Shown in pieces: positions 28,243 through 36,545 of a stretch of DNA of 64,000 bases. Source of the DNA: Thermus oshimai DSM 12092. Lineage in GTDB: Bacteria; Deinococcota; Deinococci; Deinococcales; Thermaceae. Each line of letters starts with the position of its first letter. Position 1 is the stretch's first letter. A program made the translations under genes and the position numbers. The notes below the pieces were generated by a model. The model saw nothing but the letters and a program-made list of their open reading frames with translations. It searched no databases and was not told where the DNA came from. The stretch covers positions 62,001 through 126,000 of the forward strand of contig NZ_KB890622.1 of NCBI RefSeq assembly GCF_000373145.1, given 5' to 3'.

Positions 28243-29601
28243 CTAGCCCGGGGCCTTTTCCAAGGCCAGATACGCCAGGGCCCTGGCGGCCGCCTTCCTG
28301 CCGGAGCGCACCACCTCGGGGAGGCCCACCCCCTCCAGGTAGTTCCCCGCTAGGAACACCCCGGGGGCCTTGAGGAGGGCCATCTCCAGCCGCTCAATCC
28401 GCTCCAGGTGCCCCACCCGGTAGGCGGGCATCCCCTCGGGGAAGCGGAAGGCCCAGGCCCGGTGGACCTTGGGCGTAAAGCCAAGGAAGCGGGCGAGGTC
28501 CTCCAGGGCCAGGCGGATGAGCTCGGCCTCGCCCAGGCGGGCCTCCTCCCCCGAGAGGTAGGCCCGCACCAGGCTGAAGCCTTCCGGGGCCCTTTCCGGC
28601 CACTTCTGGTGGGTCCAGGTGAAGCCCCGCACCCTGTACCCCTCCCCCTTGGCGATGAGGAGGCCGTGGCCGGAAAGGGGAAGCGCCTCGGCGAAGGCCA
28701 GGCTCACCGTGGCCGCGGGGGTGTGGGGGATGCCCTTTAAGAGGGCGGTGGCCTCGGGGAGGAAGGGCCTTAAGAGCGCGGCCGCCTGGGGGGCCGGGGT
28801 GGCCAGGACCACCGCCTCCGCCTCCAGGAAGCCCCTTGGGGTGTGGACCCGGTAGCGGCTTCCCTGGGCCTCGAGGCCTAGGGCCGGGGTGCCGAGGAGG
28901 ACGCTTTCCGAAAGGGCCTCCGCCATCTTGCGGGTGAGGGCGGAAAGCCCTTCCCGGAAGGAGAAGAAGAGGCTTCCCCCCTCCCGGCTCCCCCGGGCCT
29001 TCCTGGCCCGCATGGCCCCCAGGATGAGGCTCCGGTGCTTCCGCTCCAGCTCCAAAAGCTGGGGGAAGGCCGCCCGCATGGAAAGCTCGTCCGGCTCCCC
29101 CCCGTAGATCCCCCCGCTCAAGGGGGCCACCAGGGCCCGGTAGACCTCGGGCCCAAGCCGCCGTTCCACGAAGGCCTTCAGGCCCTCGTCCGGGGCGCCA
29201 CCCCGGGGGAGGAGGAGGTCTAAGAGGGCCCTAAGCTTCCCCGAGAAGGAGAGGAGAGGGGTTTTGGCCAGGGCCCTCAGGTCCCCCGGCACCACCTGGA
29301 GAAGGCCCTCGGGCAGGGGGTGGGCCTTGCCCCCTTTGAGGATGTAGGCCGAGGGCTTGGCGGGGAGGGTCCCCACGGGCTCCAGGCCAAACCGCTCCCC
29401 AAGCTCCAAGACCTCCTTCTTGTAGCGCACGCTGGCGTCCGGCCCCCCCTCCAGGAGAAAGCCCTCCTGGCGGTGGGTGCGCACTTTGCCCCCAAGCCTT
29501 AAGTTCCCTTCCAGGAGGAGGACCTCCGCCCCGGCCTCCTTGAGGGCGAGGGCGGCGGAAAGCCCCGCCCAGCCCCCGCCCACCACTACGACCTGAGCCA
29601 C
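28243..29601 (-). CDS. hemG: protoporphyrinogen/coproporphyrinogen oxidase (HemY/CgoX type)
   Basis: A 452-residue FAD-dependent oxidase of heme synthesis. The FAD-binding start VVVGGGWAGLSAALAL is followed by GGKVRTHRQEGFLLEGGPDAS and the C-terminal FLAGNYLEGVGLPEVVRSG that closes the FAD site. It removes six electrons from proto- or coproporphyrinogen with O2. Thermus species carry HemQ as I recall, which would favour the coproporphyrin route, but hemQ is not in this window. Overlaps hemH by 16 bases and is last in the hemE-hemH-hemG operon. The symbol hemG follows Thermus usage; hemY/cgoX would be equally apt. Confidence 0.9.
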   Translation of the reverse strand: MAQVVVVGGGWAGLSAALALKEAGAEVLLLEGNLRLGGKVRTHRQEGFLLEGGPDASVRYKKEVLELGERFGLEPVGTLPAKPSAYILKGGKAHPLPEGLLQVVPGDLRALAKTPLLSFSGKLRALLDLLLPRGGAPDEGLKAFVERRLGPEVYRALVAPLSGGIYGGEPDELSMRAAFPQLLELERKHRSLILGAMRARKARGSREGGSLFFSFREGLSALTRKMAEALSESVLLGTPALGLEAQGSRYRVHTPRGFLEAEAVVLATPAPQAAALLRPFLPEATALLKGIPHTPAATVSLAFAEALPLSGHGLLIAKGEGYRVRGFTWTHQKWPERAPEGFSLVRAYLSGEEARLGEAELIRLALEDLARFLGFTPKVHRAWAFRFPEGMPAYRVGHLERIERLEMALLKAPGVFLAGNYLEGVGLPEVVRSGRKAAARALAYLALEKAPG

Positions 29602-30542
29602 GCCGCCTCCACCAGGTCCTTCAGGACCTGGATGTAGTCCAGGTCGGCGTTCAGGCTCCGGGTGCGGAGGAGCCTTAGGCCCACCTCCTGGGCCGTGGCC
29701 TGGGCCTCGAGGTCCAGGTCGTAGAAGACCTCCAGGTGGTCCGCGGGGAAGCCCACCGCGGTCACCACCACCTCCTCGTACCCCTCCTCCTTAAGGGCCC
29801 TCAGGTGCTCGTTGATGTCGGGGCCGAGCCAGGGCTCGGGGGTGCGGCCCGCGGACTGGTAGGCCACGCTGAAGCGGGGGAGGCCCAGGCGCTTGGCCAC
29901 CAGCTCCGCCGTCTTCTCCACCTGCCTGGGGTAGGGGTCCCCCCGCTCCACCGCGGCGACGGGGATGGAGTGGGCGGTGAAGACGAAGGCCGCCTTTTTC
30001 GGCTCCCTAAGCCGCCAGATGGCCTCCTCTACCCTTCTTGCGTAGCAGGCGATGAGGCCGGGGTGGGCCTCGTAGCTTTCCACCCAGACCATCTCTATGG
30101 GGTCGGGGAGGCCCTTTAGGGCCTGCTCCACCTTCTCCTTGTACTCGGCCACGCTCCTTAAGGAGTAGTGGGGGGCGGCCACGATGGCCACCGCCCGCCG
30201 CACCCCGTCCTCGTGCATGGCCGCCACCGCCTCCCCGATGGAGGGGAGCCAGTGCTTGGTGCCCACGTAGACCCGGGCCGGCCCCTGGGGGGCCCGGGGG
30301 GGGAAGGGCCCCTGGAGGCGGCGGGGGTAGGGGGGGGCCTCGAGGTTCAGGAGGGCCTGAAGCCTTATGGCCTGGACCAGGGTGATCTCGTTCAGGGGGC
30401 TTTTGCCGATGGCCTCGTAGCGGCCCTGGAGCTCCTCCAGGAGCTCATGGGGGGGCTTTTTGCCCCGGCGGATGTCCGTGTAGTAGGGCTCGAGGTCCTC
30501 AGGGCCGTAAGGGGTGCCGTACGCCATGAGAAGGACGTTCAT
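29586..30542 (-). CDS. hemH: ferrochelatase
   Basis: A 318-residue ferrochelatase inserting Fe2+ into the porphyrin macrocycle. The start MNVLLMAYGTPYGPEDLEPYYTDIRRGKKP is typical, VFTAHSIPVAAVERGDPY contains the conserved active-site histidine, and AYQSAGRTPEPWLGPDI and VGFPADHLEVFYDLD (conserved glutamate) follow. If the organism uses the coproporphyrin route the substrate would be coproporphyrin III (CpfC). ATG overlaps the hemE stop as ATGA, so the three heme genes are translationally coupled. Confidence 0.95.
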   Translation of the reverse strand: MNVLLMAYGTPYGPEDLEPYYTDIRRGKKPPHELLEELQGRYEAIGKSPLNEITLVQAIRLQALLNLEAPPYPRRLQGPFPPRAPQGPARVYVGTKHWLPSIGEAVAAMHEDGVRRAVAIVAAPHYSLRSVAEYKEKVEQALKGLPDPIEMVWVESYEAHPGLIACYARRVEEAIWRLREPKKAAFVFTAHSIPVAAVERGDPYPRQVEKTAELVAKRLGLPRFSVAYQSAGRTPEPWLGPDINEHLRALKEEGYEEVVVTAVGFPADHLEVFYDLDLEAQATAQEVGLRLLRTRSLNADLDYIQVLKDLVEAAWLRS

Positions 30543-31549
30543 CTTCCCTCCTTCAGGAGTTCTACCACGTAGCGCACGTGTTCTTCTGGGGTCTTGGGCA
30601 GAATCCCGTGCCCCAGGTTGAAGATGTGTCCGGGGCGGCCTGCGTTTTCCGCCAGGATCCGCCCCACCTCCCGCCGGATCACCTCCTTGGGGGCGAAGAG
30701 GAGGGCGGGGTCCAGGTTGCCCTGCACGGGGGTGTCCCCCAGGACCCCCCGGGCCCAGGGGAGGGGGGTGTGGTGGTCCAGGCCGATGACCTCCCCCCCC
30801 GCCTCCTGCATGTCCTTAAGGAGGCCCATGGTGCCCACGCCGAAGTGGATCACGGGCCCCGCCCCTTTTAGCATCCCGAAAAGCCTTTCCATGTGGGGCT
30901 TCACGTAGCGGCGGTAGTCCGCAGGGGCAAGGGCCCCCACCCAGGAGTCAAAGACCTGGAGGAGGTCGGCCCCTGCCGCTTTCTGGGCCAGGAGGTAGCG
31001 GGCCATGGCCTCGGTGAGCTTCTCCATGAGGCGGTGCCAGAGGGCCTCCTCCCGGTACATGAGGCCCTTCACCTCCAGGAAGTGCCGGCTTGGCCCCCCC
31101 TCCACCAGGTAGCTCGCCAGGGTGAAGGGGGCCCCGGCGAAGCCGATGAGGGGCACCTTTAGCACCTCCTTGAGGCGCCTGATGCTCTCCAGGACGAAGG
31201 GCACGGCCTCCTCGGGCTCCAAGGGCCTTAGGGCCTCCACATCCTCCGAGGTGCGGATGGGGCGGTGGATCACGGGCCCCTTCCCCTCCACCAGGCTCAG
31301 GTCCACCCCCATGCCGTAGAGGGGGGTGGTGATGTCCGCGAAGAGGATGGCTGCGTCCACCCCCAGTTCCCGCACCGGCAGCAGGGTGACCTCCACGCAA
31401 AGCTCGGGTTCCCTCACGATCTCCACCAGGCTGTAGCGCTCCCGGATGCGCCGGTAGGAGGCCTGGTAGCGCCCGGCCTGGCGCATGAACCAGACCGGGG
31501 GGCGGGGGGTGGGCTCCCCCCGGGCGGCCCTAAGGATCAGATCGTCCAC
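30539..31549 (-). CDS. hemE: uroporphyrinogen decarboxylase
   Basis: A 336-residue enzyme converting uroporphyrinogen III to coproporphyrinogen III. PPVWFMRQAGRYQASYR near the start is the UroD signature, and IGFAGAPFTLASYLVEGG and GLDHHTPLPWARG are further conserved parts. I place the start at GTG 31549 because TAGGAT (31562-31557) would give a leaderless transcript beginning there; the upstream ATG at 31558 overlaps that -10 box but remains an alternative adding three residues. First gene of the heme operon, divergent from the PPIase gene. Confidence 0.93.
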   Translation of the reverse strand: MDDLILRAARGEPTPRPPVWFMRQAGRYQASYRRIRERYSLVEIVREPELCVEVTLLPVRELGVDAAILFADITTPLYGMGVDLSLVEGKGPVIHRPIRTSEDVEALRPLEPEEAVPFVLESIRRLKEVLKVPLIGFAGAPFTLASYLVEGGPSRHFLEVKGLMYREEALWHRLMEKLTEAMARYLLAQKAAGADLLQVFDSWVGALAPADYRRYVKPHMERLFGMLKGAGPVIHFGVGTMGLLKDMQEAGGEVIGLDHHTPLPWARGVLGDTPVQGNLDPALLFAPKEVIRREVGRILAENAGRPGHIFNLGHGILPKTPEEHVRYVVELLKEGR

Positions 31550-31555
31550 GCCCCC

Positions 31556-31580
31556 CATCCTACCCTAGGGTGGTAGGATG
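31556..31580. promoter_or_regulatory. palindromic divergent promoter for hemE and the PPIase gene
   Basis: A 25-base near-palindrome is centred on CCCTAGGG (31563-31570). Its arms carry outward-facing -10 boxes TAGGAT on both strands (31562-31557 minus; 31574-31579 plus), each 5-7 bases before the likely start codon (GTG 31549, ATG 31585). Confidence 0.55.
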
Positions 31581-31584
31581 GGGC

Positions 31585-32490
31585 ATGCGTCTTTTTCTAG
31601 CCCTTTTCCTTGCCCTCGGCCTGGCCTCGGCCCAGGAGAACGTGGTGGCCCAGGTGGGCCCCGAGGCCATCACCAAGGAGGCCTTTGAGCTCCGCTACGG
31701 CCTCTTCATCAAAAGCGCCCTTGGCCAGCTGGGCCTGCCCGACACGGAGGAGACCCGCGCCCTCCTCGCCCAGTACCGCGCGCCCTACCTCGAGGCCCTG
31801 GCCGAGGAGCGGGCCCTCCTCCTAAGGGCCCAAAGGGAGGGGCTTTTCCCCAAAGAGGAAGAGGTGGAAGCCCGCGTCCAGGAGCTTAGGGGGGCCTTCC
31901 CCAGCGAGGAGGCCTTCTTGGAGGCCTTAAGGGGCGCGGGCCTTCCCGACCTCCCCACCTACCGCACCCTCCTCCGGGAGGCCCTGGCCCTGGAGGCCCT
32001 GGAGGCCCGCTACCGTGCCCGGCTTCAGGTCTCCCCGGCCGCCCTCCGCTTCCTCTACCACCTAAACCCCCCAAGGAGGCCCGCCCTGGCCTGCGCCCGG
32101 CACATCCTGGTGCCCACCTTGGAGGAGGCCAAGGACCTCCTAAACCGGCTGGAGCGGGGGGCTTCCTTCGCCGAGCTGGCCCAGGCCCACTCCCAAGACC
32201 CCGGCTCCGCCCCCCAAGGGGGGGCCTTGGGGTGCGAGGCCAGGGGGGCCTACGTGCCCGCCTTTGACCAGGCCCTGTGGGCCTTAAGGCCAGGGGAGGT
32301 CTCCGCCCCGGTGCGCACGGAGTTCGGCTACCACCTGATCCTTCTGGAGAGGCTCCTCCCCGCGGGGCGCGTCCCCCTGGAGGAGGTGGCGGAGGAGCTT
32401 AAGGCCCCCATCCTGGACCGGGCCTGGGAGAGGCTCAGCCGGGCCCTCATCCGCCCCTATCCCATCCAGATCTTTCCGGAAAGGTTATAA
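31585..32490 (+). CDS. parvulin-type peptidylprolyl isomerase, secreted
   Basis: A 301-residue protein starting with a signal peptide (MRLFLALFLALGLASAQ). Residues of about 20-165 form a SurA-like helical chaperone domain. The parvulin domain covers about 170-280: ACARHILVPTLEEAKDLLNRLERGASFAELAQAHSQD, GGALGCEARGAYVPAFDQALWAL and FGYHLILLERLL are the canonical blocks. Role: folding of exported or outer-membrane proteins. The ATG at 31585 follows TAGGAT by 5 bases and begins exactly at the signal peptide, so the five-codon upstream extension is not used. The last 44 bases overlap the convergent nitrilase gene. Confidence 0.9.
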   Translation: MRLFLALFLALGLASAQENVVAQVGPEAITKEAFELRYGLFIKSALGQLGLPDTEETRALLAQYRAPYLEALAEERALLLRAQREGLFPKEEEVEARVQELRGAFPSEEAFLEALRGAGLPDLPTYRTLLREALALEALEARYRARLQVSPAALRFLYHLNPPRRPALACARHILVPTLEEAKDLLNRLERGASFAELAQAHSQDPGSAPQGGALGCEARGAYVPAFDQALWALRPGEVSAPVRTEFGYHLILLERLLPAGRVPLEEVAEELKAPILDRAWERLSRALIRPYPIQIFPERL

Positions 32491-33325
32491 GGAGAGCCTC
32501 GTCCCCCGTGGGCCCCTGGGCCAGCCGTAGGGCCTCCCCGGGGGCGTAGATCCCGCTTTGCCCTTCAAAGGTGAGGCCCAGGATCCTCCCGTTCAGCATG
32601 GGGTTCAGGAGGAGCCCAAGGTTCTCCCGCCCCAGGAGCCGTGCCCGGGCGGAGGCCAGCCACACCTCCCCCTCCTTCCGGCTTGGGTCCTTGGGCCAGG
32701 GGCGCTCCCAAGGGGCAGGGTTGGCCGAGGGCTGGAGGAGGAGTTCCGCCCCCAGGGCGTCCAGCCGGGCCAGGTGGGCTTCAAAGAAACCGTCCAGGCA
32801 GATGAGAACCCCCACCCGCCCGGCCTGGGTGGCCACCAGGTGGGGTCCGAAGGCCCCCCGCTTCAGCCAGCGCTCCTGTGGGGTGAGCTCCATCTTGGGC
32901 ACCTGGGCCAGGAGGCGGCCTTGGGGGTTGAAGAAGAGGGCCAGGTTCTGAAAGAGGGGGGTGCGGGGGAAAAGCCCCCGGGCAAGCTCCTCCTCGTAGG
33001 GGGGGGAGAGGAGGGTGCCCGCAAGGAGGTAGGCCGAAAAGCGCCGGGCGGCCTCGGCCATGGTGTCCCGGAAGGCCCTATAGGCCCGCCGGGCCCGCCG
33101 CCAGGGGCTTAGGGGGTCTTTCAGGAGTTCCCGCGGGTGGAAGTCCCCCTCCAGGTGGAGGAGGAGGGGGAGGCCGAAGAGCTCCGGAAAGGCGGCGAGG
33201 CGGGGGGAAGGGGTGCCCTCTAAGGGCCTTAGGAGGGCGAAGACCCTTTCCCGGAAGGCCTCCTCCGTGCGGTAGTGCTCGGGGTGGACCTCGGTTTGGA
33301 GGGCAAGCAGGGTGCGGAAGCCCAT
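32447..33325 (-). CDS. carbon-nitrogen hydrolase (nitrilase superfamily)
   Basis: A 292-residue hydrolase with the Glu-Lys-Cys triad visible as E48 (FPELF), K144 (VPKMELT) and C176 (VLICLDGFF). The family cleaves amides, nitriles or carbamoyl groups; the region after the catalytic cysteine, QPSANPAPWERPW, is typical, but the substrate is not evident. Slightly longer than most members because of the insert FHPRELLKDPLSPWRRARRAYR. It lies 24 bases after the SDR gene stop on the same strand and may be read through from the fatty-acid operon. Confidence 0.88.
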   Translation of the reverse strand: MGFRTLLALQTEVHPEHYRTEEAFRERVFALLRPLEGTPSPRLAAFPELFGLPLLLHLEGDFHPRELLKDPLSPWRRARRAYRAFRDTMAEAARRFSAYLLAGTLLSPPYEEELARGLFPRTPLFQNLALFFNPQGRLLAQVPKMELTPQERWLKRGAFGPHLVATQAGRVGVLICLDGFFEAHLARLDALGAELLLQPSANPAPWERPWPKDPSRKEGEVWLASARARLLGRENLGLLLNPMLNGRILGLTFEGQSGIYAPGEALRLAQGPTGDEALLITFPERSGWDRGG

Positions 33326-33349
33326 CTGGGTGCCCTTTCCTTGGGGTGC

Positions 33350-34108
33350 TTAAACCGCGCTGGCCCCTCCGTCCACCGTGAGGACGGCCCCCGTGACGTA
33401 GTCCGAGGCGGGGCTGGCCAGGAAGAGCACCGCCCCCCCAAGCTCCCCCGGCTGCCCCGCCCGGCCCAAGGGGGTGAAGGCCTTGAGGAAGGCCTCCGCC
33501 TTGGGCAGGACCTTTTCCGTCATGCGGGTGGGGAAGAAGCCGGGGGCCAAGGCGTTCACCCGGATGCCCCACCGGCCCCACTTGGCCGCGGTGTCCCGGG
33601 TGAGGGCGATGAGCCCCCCCTTGGAGGCGGAGTAGCCCACCGCGTCCAACACCTCGGGGAACTCCCCCTTGAGCCCGGCGATGGAGGCGATGTGGACGAT
33701 CTTGCCGTAGCCCCGCTCCTTCATCCTCCTGGCGGCGGCCCGGCTTACCAGGAAGGCCCCCACGAGGTTCACCTCCAAGACCTCCCGCACCTTCTCCGCG
33801 GGCATTTCCAAGGAGGGGGCGCCCCAGCTCACCCCGGCCGCGTTCACCAGGACGGTGAGGGGGCCTAGGCTCCTTTCCACCTCCTCCACCACGGCTTCCA
33901 CCCGGGCCTCGTCCCGCACGTCCCCTTCCAGGTAAAGGGCGTCTGGGAGGTGCTTCCTGGCCTCCTCAAAGAAGCTGGCCCGGCGGGCCATGACCGCCAC
34001 CTGGGCCCCCGCCTCCCTCAGGGCCAGGGCGGCCTCGAGGCCAAGCCCCCTCGAGCCCCCGGTGACCAGGGCCACCTTCCCGTCTAGGCGGAACTTTTCC
34101 AGAAACAT
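33350..34108 (-). CDS. short-chain dehydrogenase/reductase (3-oxoacyl reductase type)
   Basis: A 252-residue SDR. The NAD(P)-binding TGGSRGLG motif is near residue 16, NAAG follows, and the catalytic Tyr and Lys are in GYSASKGGL with the upstream catalytic Ser in HIASIAGLKGEF. The C-terminal YVTGAVLTVDGGASA is standard. Probably acts on 3-hydroxyacyl or related acyl substrates, given its place 3 bases after the long-chain acyl-CoA synthetase gene in the same operon, but this is inferred from context. Confidence 0.88.
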   Translation of the reverse strand: MFLEKFRLDGKVALVTGGSRGLGLEAALALREAGAQVAVMARRASFFEEARKHLPDALYLEGDVRDEARVEAVVEEVERSLGPLTVLVNAAGVSWGAPSLEMPAEKVREVLEVNLVGAFLVSRAAARRMKERGYGKIVHIASIAGLKGEFPEVLDAVGYSASKGGLIALTRDTAAKWGRWGIRVNALAPGFFPTRMTEKVLPKAEAFLKAFTPLGRAGQPGELGGAVLFLASPASDYVTGAVLTVDGGASAV

Positions 34109-34111
34109 CGG

Positions 34112-35716
34112 CTACCCTCCCCCGTACAGGTTCTTGTATTGCTCCCTCAGGGCCCGCTTCAGGAACTTGCCGGCGCTGGTCCTCGGGATCTCCTCCACGA
34201 AGACGTAGGCGTCGGGGAGCTGCCACTTGGCGAAGCCCGCCTGGAGGAGGTGCTCGTTCAGCTCCTCCGGGGTGGGCCTCTCCCCCCGGGGCACCACCAC
34301 CGCCAGGGGCCTTTCCTGCCACTTGGGGTGGGGGATGGCCACCACCGCCGCCTCCTTCACCTTGGGGTGGCCCATGAGGGCGTTTTCCAGGTCCACGCTG
34401 GAGATCCACTCCCCGCCCGACTTGATGAGGTCCTTGAGCCGGTCCTTGATCTCCAGGTAGCCCTCCTCGTCCCACACGGCCATGTCCCCCGTGCGGAACC
34501 AGCCGTCCGCCGTAAGGGCCAGCCGGCTTGCCTCCTCGTTTTTGTAGTACCCCCCGGTGATCCAGGGGCCCTTGAGCTGGATCTCCCCCATGGTCTTCCC
34601 GTCCTTGGGCACGGGCTGGCCCCTCTCGTCCGCCACCCTGAGGCGCACCAGGGGGATGGGGAGGCCGGTCTTGGCCTTGAGCGTGAGCTTTTCTTCGGGG
34701 GAGAGGGTTTCCAGGTGGCTCTTGGTGAAGTTCTGCACCACCACGGGGGAGGTCTCCGTGAGGCCGTAGCCCTGGCGCACCTCAATCCCCATGCGCTCAA
34801 AGCGCCCGATGAGGCTCCTAGGGGCCGCGCTTCCCCCCACCACCAGGCGCTTCAGGGTTTTGAGGCGGTGGCCCGTGGCCTCCAGGTGCTCCGCCAGGGC
34901 CAGCCACACCGTGGGCACCCCCGCGGTGAAGGTGACCCCCTCCCCGTCCATGAGCTCCACCAGGGAGGCGGGGTCCAGCCGGGGCCCGGGCAGGACCTGC
35001 TTGGCCCCCACCAGGGTGGCCGCGTAGGGGAGGCACCAGGCGTTCACGTGGAACATGGGCACCACGGGGAGGACCACGTCCCTTTCCGAAAGGGCGGTGC
35101 CGTCCGCAAGGCTCGCCGCCAGGGTGTGGAGGACCAGGGCCCGGTGGCTGTAGACCACCCCCTTGGGCAGGCCCGTGGTCCCGGTGGTGTAGGCCATGCC
35201 GCAGGCCGCCCGTTCGGGGACGCGCACGGGTTCGGCCTCTTCCCCCAGGACCTCTTCGTAGCTCAGGTACCCTTCGGGGGCCCGTTCGTCCATGACCACG
35301 AAGTGCTCCACGGTCTTGAGCTCCGGCCGGAGGGCCTCCACCAGGGGGAGGAGGCCCGGGTCAAAGAGGAGGACCTTGTCCTCCGCGTGGTTCAGGATGT
35401 AGGCGATCTCCTTGGGGGAGAGGCGGGGGTTGGCGGTGTGGAGCACGGCCCCCATCCCGGGCACGGCGAAGTAGGCCTCGAGGTGGCGGAAGTGGTTGAA
35501 GCCCAGGGTGGCCACCCGGTCCCCCACGCCCACCCCTAAGGCCCTCAGGCCCCCCATGAGCCGTTTGGCCCGGCGGTGGACCCGAGCATAGTCCGTGCGG
35601 TGGATCTCCCCGGTGTGCAGGCGGGAGACCACCTCTTTCTTTCCGAAAAGCTCCGCCGCCCGCTCCAGGAAGTCCCAAAGGTTGAGCTCCTCCTCCATCA
35701 TGGTGCTTGGGAACAT
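34112..35716 (-). CDS. fadD: long-chain fatty-acid-CoA ligase (ttLC-FACS orthologue)
   Basis: A 534-residue acyl-CoA synthetase that closely matches the structurally known T. thermophilus HB8 enzyme from recall (FPSTMM.EELNLWDFLERAA, GVGDRVATLGFNHFRHLEAYFAVPG). The P-loop is YTTGTTGLPKGV, the A-motif is QGYGLTETSPVV, the L-motif is DRLKDLIKSGGEW. It activates fatty acids for beta-oxidation. I start at the ATG 35716, which follows AGGAGG; the longer frame adds two codons. TATACT (35747-35742) supplies its own -10, so it begins a transcript with the SDR gene. Confidence 0.93.
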   Translation of the reverse strand: MFPSTMMEEELNLWDFLERAAELFGKKEVVSRLHTGEIHRTDYARVHRRAKRLMGGLRALGVGVGDRVATLGFNHFRHLEAYFAVPGMGAVLHTANPRLSPKEIAYILNHAEDKVLLFDPGLLPLVEALRPELKTVEHFVVMDERAPEGYLSYEEVLGEEAEPVRVPERAACGMAYTTGTTGLPKGVVYSHRALVLHTLAASLADGTALSERDVVLPVVPMFHVNAWCLPYAATLVGAKQVLPGPRLDPASLVELMDGEGVTFTAGVPTVWLALAEHLEATGHRLKTLKRLVVGGSAAPRSLIGRFERMGIEVRQGYGLTETSPVVVQNFTKSHLETLSPEEKLTLKAKTGLPIPLVRLRVADERGQPVPKDGKTMGEIQLKGPWITGGYYKNEEASRLALTADGWFRTGDMAVWDEEGYLEIKDRLKDLIKSGGEWISSVDLENALMGHPKVKEAAVVAIPHPKWQERPLAVVVPRGERPTPEELNEHLLQAGFAKWQLPDAYVFVEEIPRTSAGKFLKRALREQYKNLYGGG

Positions 35717-35741
35717 GCCCACCTCCTTAGGCGTTGGACCC

Positions 35742-35747
35742 AGTATA
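35742..35747 (-). promoter_or_regulatory. -10 box of the fadD-SDR operon
   Basis: TATACT on the minus strand lies 25 bases before the fadD ATG, with AGGAGG between them. No clear -35 is seen; upstream sequence is the end of the frameshifted thioesterase gene. Confidence 0.45.
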
Positions 35748-35759
35748 TTCCCCTACCCG

Positions 35760-36090
35760 CTAGAAGACCCCCTTGGCGAAGGCCACGCGCCTTCCCTCCA
35801 GGAGCGCTTCCCCCGCGGCGTGAAGGAGGTGTTTTCCGGGGTGGACCACCCACCCCCGGGCGAGGAGGGAGCCCCCTCGCACCGGCCGCAGGTAGCTCAC
35901 GGAAAGCTCCGCGGTGACCACCCGCACCCCACCGCCTGGCCCAGGGCGCTGTCCAGGAGGGCGGCCAGGATCCCCCGTGGACCAGGCCCTGCCCCTGGAG
36001 GAACTCCTCCCGCACCTCCAGGGCAAGCTCCGCCTCGCCCCCTTCCCGCTTTAGCACCTTCGCGCCGAACCACCGGGCAAAGGGGCTCAC
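35760..36090 (-). pseudogene. PaaI-type thioesterase with two -1 frameshifts
   Basis: Three reading frames together encode one hotdog-fold thioesterase of about 110 residues. Frame 1 (GTG 36090) reads SPFARWFGAKVLKREGG through FLQGQGLVHGG; frame 2 would continue ILAALLDSALGQAV; frame 3 reads VRVVTAELSVSYLRPVRGG to KGVF and the stop at 35760. The joins are G-runs on the minus strand: five Gs (35972-35976) where six are expected, and four Gs (35927-35930) where five are expected. The GTG overlaps the maoC stop as GTGA, so the gene was part of the operon. Either two sequencing errors in homopolymers or a genuinely broken gene. Confidence 0.8.
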
Positions 36091-36533
36091 GCCGGCCTCC
36101 GCCGGACCATGGTCACGAACTCCCCTTCCTGCACCACCTCGCCCCGCTGGTTGTAGACCCTAACCCGCTGCACCAGGATGCCCCGGTCGGGCTTGGAGGT
36201 CTCCCGCTTCTCCAGGATCTCGCTTTCCCCATGGACCGTGTCCCCGATGAAGACGGGCTTGAGGAAGCGGTAGTTCCGGATCTCCATCCAGGCGATGACC
36301 GTGCCCTCAAAGTGCCCCGAGCGCTGCCTCAGGCCCGTGAGCATGGAGAGCACCAAAAGCCCATGGGCGATGCGCTGGCCGAAGGGGGTTTCCTTGGCGA
36401 ACTCCGCGTCGGTGTGGATGGGGTTGTAATCCCCCGAGACCCCGGCGAAGTTCACCACGTCCGCCTCCGTCACCGTGCGGGCTGGGGTCCTGAAGGTCTG
36501 GCCTACCTGGAAGTCCTCAAAGTACATGGGCAT
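36087..36533 (-). CDS. MaoC-family (R)-specific enoyl-CoA hydratase
   Basis: A 148-residue hotdog-fold hydratase. The catalytic Asp and His of the hydratase-2 motif are seen in GDYNPIHTDAEFAKETPFGQRIAHGLL, and MYFEDFQVGQTF is the common start of the MaoC family. The reaction is hydration of trans-2-enoyl-CoA to (R)-3-hydroxyacyl-CoA. I start at the ATG 36533 because AGGAGG lies 8 bases before it; an upstream GTG is too close to that site. It lies 12 bases after the acyl-CoA dehydrogenase gene in the tetR operon. Confidence 0.9.
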   Translation of the reverse strand: MPMYFEDFQVGQTFRTPARTVTEADVVNFAGVSGDYNPIHTDAEFAKETPFGQRIAHGLLVLSMLTGLRQRSGHFEGTVIAWMEIRNYRFLKPVFIGDTVHGESEILEKRETSKPDRGILVQRVRVYNQRGEVVQEGEFVTMVRRRPA

Positions 36534-36545
36534 GCGCCTCACCTC

